From Actinomycetes bacterium (GTDB taxonomy: Bacteria; Actinomycetota; Acidimicrobiia; Acidimicrobiales; RAAP-2), in assembly GCA_021850345.1 (NCBI GenBank), contig JAJZMN010000018.1:1-25109 (forward strand): a stretch of 25,109 bases of DNA, read 5' to 3'. A program made the translations under genes and the position numbers. Below are positions 15,205 to 22,015 of this stretch, piece after piece. The notes beneath the pieces are model-generated. The model was not told the DNA's origin, made no database searches, and saw only the letters and a program-made list of their open reading frames with translations. How positions within the stretch are numbered: position 1 is the stretch's first letter; each line of letters begins with the position of its first letter.

Positions 15205-17517
15205 ATGGCCATCACGATGCCCGACAAGGACGCAATCGACATCGACGCGCACGAGGCCGACCGACCTCACGTCCACGTCGTCGTAGACCGCTGCGCGGGC
15301 TGCCAGGAGTGCGTCATCCGCTGCCCGGTCGACGCGCTCGACATGGACCCCCGGCGCTGGGTGGCGGTTGCCGACGACGAGCGCTGCGTCGGGTGCCGCC
15401 AGTGCGTGCGCACGTGCCCGTTCAGCGCGATCGTCGTGACGGGCCCGGCGCTCGCAGGGACCCGGGCGACCACCGAGGTCGTGCATCCCGAGCCGCTGTT
15501 CGCCGACGTCGGCGAGGTCCGCCGTGGCCTCCACAGCTGGGAGCAGGCGCTGGCCGAGGCGCAGCGCTGCCTCTCGTGCCCCGACCCGACGTGCGTGCGG
15601 GGATGCCCGGCACACAACGACATTCCCGGGTTCATCGCGGCCATCGCGCAGCAGGATCTCACAACGGCCCACGGCATCCTTCGCCGGACCTCGGTGCTGC
15701 CCGACATCTGCTCTCGCGTGTGCAACCAGTCCGCCCAGTGCGAAGGTGCGTGCACGTGGTCCCTCGCAGGTGAGGCGCCCGTCGCCATCGGACAGCTCGA
15801 GCGCTTCGTGACCGAGATGCGCGCGGTGCCCCCGCCCGAGCGGAGCGAGCCCATCGACCTCTCGGTGGCCGTCGTGGGCGCTGGTCCCGGAGGCATCGGT
15901 GCCGCGTGGGCTCTCGCCGAGGCGGGCGCGTCGGTCACCGTCTACGAGAAGGACCCGGTGCCGGCGGGGCTGCTCGGCTGGGGCATCCCCGACTTCACGC
16001 TCCCCGAGGCCGTGGCGAACCGGCCATGGCGTCAGCTCCAAGAGGCCGGCGTGGACCTGCGCTGCGGCGTCGAGGTCGACGCGGCGGGACTCGACCGCCT
16101 GCTCGCGGCGCACGACGCCGTCATCGTGGCAACCGGCGCGAGCGTCCCGGTGCGCCTGCCGATCCCCGGTGCCGATCTCGATGGCGTCACGGACGCCACG
16201 ACCTTCCTCAAGACGGCACGTCGCGCGTTCGAGCACGAGGACGGCATCCCGGCGTGGCTGTCGGAAATGGGTCTCGACGCATCCGGTGCGGACGCATCCG
16301 GTGCGGACGAGACCGGTGCGGACGCGTCCGGTGCGAACGCGTCCGGCCGCAGGCCGCACGTCCTCGTGCTCGGCGCGGGCAACACCGCCATGGACGTCGC
16401 CCGGACCGCACGTCGGCTGGGGCTCGACGCCACGTGCGTCGACTGGTTGGACGAGCGCTTCTCGTTGGCTCGGCCCGACGAGCTGACGGAAGCCCGAGAG
16501 GAGGGCGTCTCCGTCCGCTTCGCCAGGACGGTGTCGCGTCTAGAAGGCGACGGTGGACGCGTCCGGCGCGCGTGGTTGACGCCGACCCGCCAAGAGCGTC
16601 GCGACCGCCCCCCGACGGTTCTCCACGACGTGGCAGCCGAGGGCGCCACCGTCGACCTCGTCGTCATGGCAATGGGGTACCGGGCCGACCCCGCAGTCGC
16701 CGCGGCGCTGCCTGGCACGCCCGTGCGCCGCGAGGCACACGGGCTTGCGGACCGGCACTGGACCGCGTCGGGCGTCCTTCACAATCCGGCCTCGGCGTTC
16801 GCCTACCACAACCCGGTCGGCACGCTCGCGCTCGGCCGGGAGGTGGGGCTGGAGGCGGCATCGCTCCCCGTTCGCGAGCGCCTCTGGGTGATCGGCGACG
16901 CGCTGGTGGGGCCGGCCACGGTCGTCGAAGCCATGGCGCAGGGCCGCAGGGCTGCCGCGACCGTGCTCGCAGCGCGCCCCGCGCGACCAGGCCATCAGGT
17001 CCCCGGACGCTCCCGCAGGGCACTCGTGTGCTACGCGAGCGAAGGCGGTCGAACCGCCGCAGTCGCGCGCAGGATCGCAGAAGAGCTGACCGACAAGGGA
17101 CTGCGCGTCCGGGTCCTTCCGATCGAGCGCGTCGGGGCGCCGGAGATCGCATCCGCCGATCTCCTCGTCATCGGCACCTGGGTGAAGGGGTTCGTGGTCG
17201 CCAAGGTGGGGCCGCCGCCCGAAGTGCGCGCGTGGCTGGACGGGCTCCCACGGCTCGGTGGCATGCCCGTGGCACTGTTCTGCACCTATGGAGTGGATCC
17301 ACGCTCGACGCTCGGAGACATGGCCGGCGCTTTGGAGCGCCGCGGTGCCCGGGTGGTCGCCACCTCCGCCCTGCGGCGGGGGGGGAACCCGGTGGCATCG
17401 GTCGCCCTCGCGCGGCGCACCCTCGCCGGCGTCAGGGAGCTCGAGGCGGCGGCGGCTGGCGCCACAGTGCCAGCGTCGCCACCGCCAGGGCACGGTAGCC
17501 TTAAGGTCTTGCCATGA
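15205..17517 (+). CDS. Ferredoxin - GltD/NfnB-like flavoprotein - flavodoxin triple fusion
   Basis: The 770-residue cytoplasmic redox protein has these parts in order. First, a 2[4Fe-4S] ferredoxin (C30-x2-C33-x2-C36-x3-C40-P and C61-x2-C64-x2-C67-x3-C71-P). Second, the Fe-S fold of GltD/DPYD proteins (C122, C125, C130, C134, then C169, C173, C179 and C183). Third, an FAD domain (VVGAGPGGIGAAWALAEAG, about 223-241). Fourth, an NAD(P)-binding domain (VLGAGNTAMDVARTARRLG, about 388-406) and the closing FAD motif WVIGDALVGPATVVEAMAQG (561-580). Fifth, a flavodoxin-like FMN domain from about 605 (VCYASEGGRTAAVARRI, LLVIGTWVKG). A 15-bp repeat encodes an Asp-Ala-Ser-Gly-Ala linker at about 358-382. 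GGGAGGAA lies 5 nt before the ATG. It probably moves electrons between NAD(P)H, ferredoxin/flavodoxin and the membrane Fe-S protein encoded just upstream; direction and final acceptor are unknown. Confidence 0.9.
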   Translation: MAITMPDKDAIDIDAHEADRPHVHVVVDRCAGCQECVIRCPVDALDMDPRRWVAVADDERCVGCRQCVRTCPFSAIVVTGPALAGTRATTEVVHPEPLFADVGEVRRGLHSWEQALAEAQRCLSCPDPTCVRGCPAHNDIPGFIAAIAQQDLTTAHGILRRTSVLPDICSRVCNQSAQCEGACTWSLAGEAPVAIGQLERFVTEMRAVPPPERSEPIDLSVAVVGAGPGGIGAAWALAEAGASVTVYEKDPVPAGLLGWGIPDFTLPEAVANRPWRQLQEAGVDLRCGVEVDAAGLDRLLAAHDAVIVATGASVPVRLPIPGADLDGVTDATTFLKTARRAFEHEDGIPAWLSEMGLDASGADASGADETGADASGANASGRRPHVLVLGAGNTAMDVARTARRLGLDATCVDWLDERFSLARPDELTEAREEGVSVRFARTVSRLEGDGGRVRRAWLTPTRQERRDRPPTVLHDVAAEGATVDLVVMAMGYRADPAVAAALPGTPVRREAHGLADRHWTASGVLHNPASAFAYHNPVGTLALGREVGLEAASLPVRERLWVIGDALVGPATVVEAMAQGRRAAATVLAARPARPGHQVPGRSRRALVCYASEGGRTAAVARRIAEELTDKGLRVRVLPIERVGAPEIASADLLVIGTWVKGFVVAKVGPPPEVRAWLDGLPRLGGMPVALFCTYGVDPRSTLGDMAGALERRGARVVATSALRRGGNPVASVALARRTLAGVRELEAAAAGATVPASPPPGHGSLKVLP
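16276..16350 (+). repeat. 15-bp in-frame repeat in the flavoprotein fusion
   Basis: Five units of about 15 bp (GACGCATCCGGTGCG and variants) run from 16276 to 16350. They encode a DASGA-type repeat inserted just before the NAD(P)-binding motif of the FAD/NAD(P) module. The insertion lies at a domain boundary, so it should act as a flexible loop. Confidence 0.9.
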
Positions 17518-18473
17518 ACATGACGCTGTCCAAGCGCGGTGACTACGTCATGCGGTCCGCGATTGCCCTCGCCCGCGCGTACGACGGTGGCAAACAGCGC
17601 AAGATCCGAGAGGTGGTCGCGGACACCGAGGTGCCACGCACCTTCGCGTCGCAGATCCTCGCGGACCTCGTGCGCGCCGGCCTCGCGACGTCCCGAGCGG
17701 GACGTGACGGCGGGTACCGCCTGTCGAGACCGCCCGAGAACATCAACGTCTTGGAGGTCGTCGAGGCTGCCGAGGGCCCCCTGCGCGCCGAGCGATGCGC
17801 GCTCGGTGACGGGCCGTGTCGATGGGAAGCCGTCTGCCCGCTCCACGAGACCTGGACTCAGGCGACGACTCGGCTGGCCGAGCTCTTGGCGGGGACCACC
17901 CTCGCCGAAGTGGCAGCGCGCGACGCGGCGATCGAGGCAGGCGGCTACGCCGTGCCGCCCGACGCCCACCGGTCCCACTCGCGCACGGTCGAGCTGTCCG
18001 ACCTCGTCCATGTCGAGCTACCGGCCACCGCCGTCCACGACGCCCTCGGTGTCCATCGCAACTGGAGCGCCGCGCTCGGCGCCACGGTGCACGACGTGGG
18101 CATGCTCGATGCCGCGACATCCCCGCCCGCACCGCTCGTCGCGGACTGCTCCATCGATCAGGTCACGCCAGACGGCACGTCGACCCCGAGGGCATACCTG
18201 CTCGCCTGGCGCCTCTCGGAGCCCGGTGGCCGAAGCCACTTCGAAGGCGAGCTGCACGTGGAAGCGGTCGACGCAGAACGCTGCGAGCTGTCGGTCTCCG
18301 GTGCGTGGCACCAAGTGGCCGACGACGCCACGTCCCCAGGGGCGGGCTCGTTCGACACCCGAGCACGCCGGGTGCTACGCGGCGTGCTCCGCCGCGTCGC
18401 CCGGGAGGTCGAAGAAGGTGCCTCTCGGCCTGCCGCCCGCCCACCCCGCGGGCGCTCTGCAGTCGCCGGCTGA
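17514..18473 (+). CDS. Rrf2-family regulator with C-terminal extra domain (possibly SRPBCC-like)
   Basis: Residues 1 to about 135 are an Rrf2 winged-helix domain (LSKRGDYVMRSAIALA, PRTFASQILADLVRAG, GRDGGYRLSRPP) with three cysteines C95-x6-C102-x5-C108, in the place where IscR/NsrR bind an Fe-S cluster; the first spacing is one residue longer. The protein is 319 residues, about twice the usual Rrf2 length. Residues about 158-305 (HVELPATAVHDAL, YLLAWRLSEPGG, HFEGELHVEAVD, LSVSGAW) have the strand-rich pattern and terminal helix of SRPBCC/START-like ligand-binding domains. That assignment is tentative. The ATG overlaps the stop of the flavoprotein gene by 4 nt, with AAGG about 8 nt upstream. 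As last gene of the redox operon it is likely its own regulator, sensing Fe-S, NO or redox state. Confidence 0.85.
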   Translation: MNMTLSKRGDYVMRSAIALARAYDGGKQRKIREVVADTEVPRTFASQILADLVRAGLATSRAGRDGGYRLSRPPENINVLEVVEAAEGPLRAERCALGDGPCRWEAVCPLHETWTQATTRLAELLAGTTLAEVAARDAAIEAGGYAVPPDAHRSHSRTVELSDLVHVELPATAVHDALGVHRNWSAALGATVHDVGMLDAATSPPAPLVADCSIDQVTPDGTSTPRAYLLAWRLSEPGGRSHFEGELHVEAVDAERCELSVSGAWHQVADDATSPGAGSFDTRARRVLRGVLRRVAREVEEGASRPAARPPRGRSAVAG

Positions 18474-18622
18474 GAGAACCGAGGCGGTGCATGGGCGATC
18501 ACCAGATCGCGTCCAGCAGTGCGGTGAACGCATCTCACGTGCGCACGAGGCGGCTACAGCGCTCAGCGAACAGGCTGAAGAACGTCGACACGAACCAGTC
18601 AAGAACCAGGTAGGGGGGCACA

Positions 18623-19321
18623 GTGGTAGCGATCGCCCGGATAGCACACGACACAGCACCGCGGCCTCGCCGGTCGCCTCGCCAGCGCCGCGCGGTGGCA
18701 ACCAGGCAGCGGGTGTACGAGGCGGCGATGAGCGAGTACGCGCGGGTCGGCATCGACGCGGCGCGCGTGGAGGACATCGTCGAGGCGGCAGGCGTCAGCT
18801 GGGGCACCTTCTTCCACTACTTCTCGACGAAGGAGGACGTACTGCTCGAAGCAGCCGCCGCGGTGTGCAAGGCATTCGCGGGCACGGCGACGGCCGGCAT
18901 CGATGCCGGAGAGGACACGGCGAGCGTCCTGCGCGCAGCGTTCACGTCGCTCTTCGAGTCCGCGCGTGAGCACGCGGAGCCCATACCGCTGCGCACTGCG
19001 CTCCTGCGACAGGTCGTCGACCATCCCGGGCGGCTCAGCGCCTACCTCGGCGACGAGATCCCGCCGCCGGTGCAGGTCGTCGCAGACGTGATCTCCGTCG
19101 GGCAAGAGCGTGGGGAGCTCCGATCCGACGAATCGGCAGTGTCGCTTGCCGTCGTGCTACTTCACGCCGTGCTGTTCTCGACGCGTCGTGGTACCACCCT
19201 TGGACGGCCCGCCGGGATATCACCCCTCGGGAACCTCGCCTTGGAGGTGGTCCTGCGCGGCATGCGGTTCGACGGCGAAGCGCCGCCGGCCCGGGCGGTC
19301 GCCGACGTCATCGGCGGATGA
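18623..19321 (+). CDS. TetR/AcrR-family regulator
   Basis: The 232-residue protein has a basic N-terminal tail and a TetR helix-turn-helix at residues about 25-72 (TRQRVYEAAMSEYARVGI, VEDIVEAAGVSWGTFFHYFSTKED). The helical C-terminal ligand domain has no specific signature I can name. The start is GTG at 18623, behind AGGTAGGGGGG. The gene follows the Rrf2 gene after 149 nt in the same direction and converges on the Fsr-like transporter and a small ORF, overlapping the latter's 3' end by 14 nt. The transporter or the redox operon are possible targets, but no operator was identified. Confidence 0.9.
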   Translation: MVAIARIAHDTAPRPRRSPRQRRAVATRQRVYEAAMSEYARVGIDAARVEDIVEAAGVSWGTFFHYFSTKEDVLLEAAAAVCKAFAGTATAGIDAGEDTASVLRAAFTSLFESAREHAEPIPLRTALLRQVVDHPGRLSAYLGDEIPPPVQVVADVISVGQERGELRSDESAVSLAVVLLHAVLFSTRRGTTLGRPAGISPLGNLALEVVLRGMRFDGEAPPARAVADVIGG

Positions 19322-19529
19322 CCGTGTAGCCGTCGATCTCGCCACCTCGGTCCGACGCTGGCCGAGGCGGCGCCCCGCGTCCGAGCTGGTCCTGTCTCGC
19401 CTCCGAGATCCACTGGTCGTGCTGGTACTTGTGGTTGATGAGCACGACGAGCAGGTGACCGGCGACGATGCGGAGCTGGTTCGGCGCCCCCACGCGGCCG
19501 TGGTCGATGTCGTGGATGCGGACCTGCAC
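19308..19529 (-). CDS. Small hypothetical protein (73 aa)
   Basis: Not recognised. It begins with VQVRIHDIDHGRVGAPN (GTG start at 19529) and ends GEIDGYTVIRR before TGA at 19308. It is supported mainly by codon use: almost every codon in the first two thirds ends in G or C (for example the run covering HLLVVLINHKYQHDQW), and the composition is protein-like, unlike antisense shadows here. It begins 29 nt after the stop of the Fsr-like transporter on the same strand and may be translated from that transcript; no good ribosome site is visible. Its 3' end overlaps the convergent TetR gene by 14 nt. No signal peptide, cysteines or membrane helix beyond a short LLVVLI stretch. Confidence 0.5.
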   Translation of the reverse strand: MQVRIHDIDHGRVGAPNQLRIVAGHLLVVLINHKYQHDQWISEARQDQLGRGAPPRPASDRGGEIDGYTVIRR

Positions 19530-19558
19530 CCGTTCGGCGACTGCGCCACGGCATCGGA

Positions 19559-20779
19559 CTATGCCTTCCGGTGCGCCAGATGCTTGGGAAAGGCCAGCAC
19601 GAGCGGCGCGGTCGCGGCAACGAGCGCGGCGATCATCCACAAGGGAGCGGTCAGGTCTCTCGTGCCCACCGTCTGGCCGATCGCGAGGACCAACAGCGCA
19701 CCGATACCATTCGCGAGGCCGAGCGCGATGCCCGCCCCCATCGAGCGGTTCTCCGGAAAGATGTCCTGGCCGATCAGGATCGATGGCGACATCGTCAAGA
19801 AGAGCGCGATCCCGAGCGGTGCTGCCGTGACCCAGATCCATGCGCCGTGCACGTAGATGATCGGCACGATGAGCGCAGCGGTGGCCACCGACGAGACGGC
19901 CAGCACGTGGAGCCGTCCGATCTTGTCGGCCAGGTGCCCACCGTAGAGGTTGCCCACGACGCCGACCACGAGCATGACCGTGATGATCGATGCCCCCGAC
20001 ACGAGCGAGCCGCCGTGAAGGTGCCACAGGATCGGGATGAAGGTCAACAGTGCGTAGATGGCCAGCGAACGAATGGACTGATACGTCACGAGGACGACCA
20101 TCGGACGGGTGTGGCGGCGCCATTGGATGCGCTGGGGGGATCCGGACTTGGCAGGGAGCCGGGGCGCGAGGTGGGCGAGCAGCGGCACGGTCACGAGCCC
20201 GGGCAGTCCGACCAGCCACAAGTAGCCGAGCCCGAGGTGCACCACCACAAGGCTGGCGACCGTGGGCCAGATGCCCCGGCCGAGCTCGCCTCCGACGAGG
20301 AACGCGGAGGTGAACAGGCCGTGGCGTCCGTGCACCACGCTGCGGACGGCGGCCAGCGCCTGCGGATGGAAGAGGGCGTTGCCGACACCGACTGCGAGCA
20401 GCAGCACCAAGAGGAGCCACGTGCTGTGCGCTTCGCCGAAGAGACCGCCACCGAGTGAGCTGATGGCCAGTCCGCCGACCACGAGCACCCGGCCCCCGAG
20501 GCGGTCGGCGAGCCAGCCGGTCACCGGCTGGAGTGCCTGGCCGATGGTGAGAGCGGCGATCAGGACACCGGCCATCCGTACCGGATCGTGCAGGGAGACG
20601 AGCATGGCGGGGAGCACCCCAGGCAGGTAGTTCGCTGCCCCGTCGTTCAGCAGGTGGGACCACGTCAGCCCGAGCAACCGTCGGCGGTCCACCCAAGGCA
20701 CGCCGGCAGCCGCAGGCAATCCTGCAGCCGTCGGCAATCGTGCAGCCCGAAGCGCTGCATCCGACGTGTTCGCCGCCAC
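19559..20779 (-). CDS. MFS transporter, fosmidomycin-resistance (Fsr)-like
   Basis: About 406 residues with 12 predicted hydrophobic segments. The N-terminal part matches the Fsr group: SHLLNDGAANYLPGVLP, LQPVTGWLADRLGG in the motif A loop, and GNALFHPQALAAVRSVVHGRHG with SAFLVGGELGRGIWP. Fsr in E. coli exports fosmidomycin; many homologues export other compounds, so the substrate is unknown. The frame is open far upstream, into the metF region. GTG at 20779 is a plausible start because upstream sequence is Arg-rich and not transporter-like, but other GTG codons a little downstream (GVPWVDRR) are also possible. It is followed by the small hypothetical ORF. An 18-bp repeat near its 5' end adds a poorly conserved N-terminus. 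Confidence 0.88.
   Translation of the reverse strand: MAANTSDAALRAARLPTAAGLPAAAGVPWVDRRRLLGLTWSHLLNDGAANYLPGVLPAMLVSLHDPVRMAGVLIAALTIGQALQPVTGWLADRLGGRVLVVGGLAISSLGGGLFGEAHSTWLLLVLLLAVGVGNALFHPQALAAVRSVVHGRHGLFTSAFLVGGELGRGIWPTVASLVVVHLGLGYLWLVGLPGLVTVPLLAHLAPRLPAKSGSPQRIQWRRHTRPMVVLVTYQSIRSLAIYALLTFIPILWHLHGGSLVSGASIITVMLVVGVVGNLYGGHLADKIGRLHVLAVSSVATAALIVPIIYVHGAWIWVTAAPLGIALFLTMSPSILIGQDIFPENRSMGAGIALGLANGIGALLVLAIGQTVGTRDLTAPLWMIAALVAATAPLVLAFPKHLAHRKA
20711..20746 (-). repeat. 18-bp direct repeat at 5' end of the Fsr-like gene
   Basis: CGCAGGCAATCCTGCAGC (20711-20728) and CGTCGGCAATCGTGCAGC (20729-20746) are imperfect 18-bp copies, with a partial third to the left. They encode part of an Ala/Leu/Pro-rich N-terminus (RLPTAAGLPAAAGVP) ahead of the first membrane helix. 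Confidence 0.7.
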
Positions 20780-20911
20780 AGCCGCACCGTACCGCCCCCG
20801 GCTCGCCCACCCGATCCGCACGCGCGCCCGTACCCTCGGAGCACTCGAGACGCTGGCAGGAGCACACCTCGGATCGGATCTGTAGCGGCGCACATTGGCC
20901 CGAACTGTGCC

Positions 20912-20940
20912 TTCCGATGCCGCCCGGATCGGCTTACCGT
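20912..20940 (+). promoter_or_regulatory. Candidate promoter giving a leaderless transcript for the micro-ORF/metF
   Basis: TACCGT (20935-20940) fits the TANNNT -10 pattern and ends 7 nt before the micro-ORF ATG at 20948. TTCCGA (20912-20917) is a 3-of-6 -35 match with 17-bp spacing. This is the geometry of leaderless actinobacterial mRNAs, and no Shine-Dalgarno sequence precedes the ATG. No cobalamin, SAM or SAH riboswitch motif was recognised between 20780 and 20947. Confidence 0.4.
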
Positions 20941-20947
20941 CGACGCC

Positions 20948-21052
20948 ATGGAGCAGACGAGCGAGCCGACGAACGAGCAGATGAAGAGACGCGCCGTCAA
21001 CTTCGAGACCGGCAGGCGCAATTGCATCACGTGCACCAACGAGCGCCGGTAA
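20948..21052 (+). CDS. CxxC micro-protein upstream of metF (34 aa)
   Basis: The small ORF starts MEQTSEPTNEQMKRRAVNF and ends GRRNCITCTNERR, then TAA. It has one CxxC pair, is polar and has no membrane segment. It ends 15 nt before the metF ATG, which itself has no clear ribosome site, so coupled translation is possible. It could be a leader peptide or a small Zn- or redox-binding protein. I know no named family. Support is position, the leaderless promoter geometry and G/C-rich third positions in part of the frame; the evidence is moderate only. Confidence 0.45.
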   Translation: MEQTSEPTNEQMKRRAVNFETGRRNCITCTNERR

Positions 21053-21067
21053 GCCCTTTTCGAACCG

Positions 21068-21946
21068 ATGGCACGCATTTCGGACATGTTGGCAGCAGGG
21101 ACGACGTACTCGTTCGAGTTCTTCCCGCCCAAGAACCACGCTGAGCAGGCGACGCTGACGCGCGCGCTGCACGAGCTGGAGCCGTTGCGTCCATCCTTCG
21201 TCTCGGTCACCCACCGGGGGGGCGCGTCCTCGCGCCGGCGGACCTTCGACCTCGTCACGGCGTTGCGAAACGTCACGACGCTCGAGGCGATGCCGCACCT
21301 CACCTGTGTCGGTCACACGCGTCTCGGGCTCGCCGACGTCCTCATCGCGTACCGCAAGGCCGGCATCGAGAACCTGATGGCACTCGGGGGTGACCACATC
21401 GACACCGGCGACGAGGCCGTCGAAGAACTGCGGTACGCGGCAGAGCTCGTGGAGCTCGCCCGTGCCATCGGCGGCTTCTGCATAGGTGTCGCAGCCCATC
21501 CCGCGGGCCATCCAGCCTCCCCCGACATCGAGTCCGACAGAGGCTTCCTGGCGGAAAAGCTGGCTCGAGCCGACTTCGCTGTCACGCAGTTCTTCTTCGA
21601 TGCAGCGCTGTACGCAGGGCTGCTCGACGATCTGGCGCGCCGCGGAGTCCACAAGCCGGTGCTGCCCGGCATCATGCCCGTCACCTCGCTCGCCTCGATC
21701 CCCCGCATGGCCCAAATGGGCTCTGCGGTCCCGGAATGGGCTTGTGCACGCCTGGCTGCGGCCTACGAGCGCGGGGGAGACGATGCGGTGCGAGCCCAAG
21801 GCATCTCGATGGCAACCGAGCTTTGCCGCGCGCTCTTGGACATGGGCGCGCCGGGCCTGCACTTCTACACCTTGAACCGTTCGACGACGACTCGTGAGAT
21901 CTGCGGCGCGCTCGGGCGAGCCCCAGCGCTCAGCGTCGCCAGCTGA
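21068..21946 (+). CDS. metF: 5,10-methylenetetrahydrofolate reductase
   Basis: The 292-residue FAD-dependent TIM barrel reduces 5,10-methylene-THF to 5-methyl-THF, the methyl donor used by the methionine synthase encoded next. Conserved motifs are YSFEFFPPK, NLMALGGDH, TQFFFD, LPGIMPVTS and GLHFYTLNR. E17, T48 and D109 align with E. coli MetF E28, T59 and D120 at a constant offset of 11. The segment after T48 (VTHRGGASSRRRT) departs from the usual VTYGAGGSTRERT near the flavin. No Shine-Dalgarno is visible before ATG at 21068. It lies 69 nt upstream of metH on the same strand. Confidence 0.95.
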   Translation: MARISDMLAAGTTYSFEFFPPKNHAEQATLTRALHELEPLRPSFVSVTHRGGASSRRRTFDLVTALRNVTTLEAMPHLTCVGHTRLGLADVLIAYRKAGIENLMALGGDHIDTGDEAVEELRYAAELVELARAIGGFCIGVAAHPAGHPASPDIESDRGFLAEKLARADFAVTQFFFDAALYAGLLDDLARRGVHKPVLPGIMPVTSLASIPRMAQMGSAVPEWACARLAAAYERGGDDAVRAQGISMATELCRALLDMGAPGLHFYTLNRSTTTREICGALGRAPALSVAS

Positions 21947-22015
21947 GCGCGCTCGCGCGACACCCGTCACCGTTGCAGATGCCAGTTTTCGCCCTCCGCT
22001 GACCGCCATACGACC

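Noticed and set aside
20780..20947. Cobalamin or SAM riboswitch ahead of metF/metH
   Set aside because: No B12-box or SAM-riboswitch core was recognisable, and a candidate leaderless start leaves no leader RNA.
21944..21976. Terminator after metF at the GAGCGCGCTC palindrome
   Set aside because: The palindrome has no loop or T-tract, and metH follows in the same direction after 69 nt.
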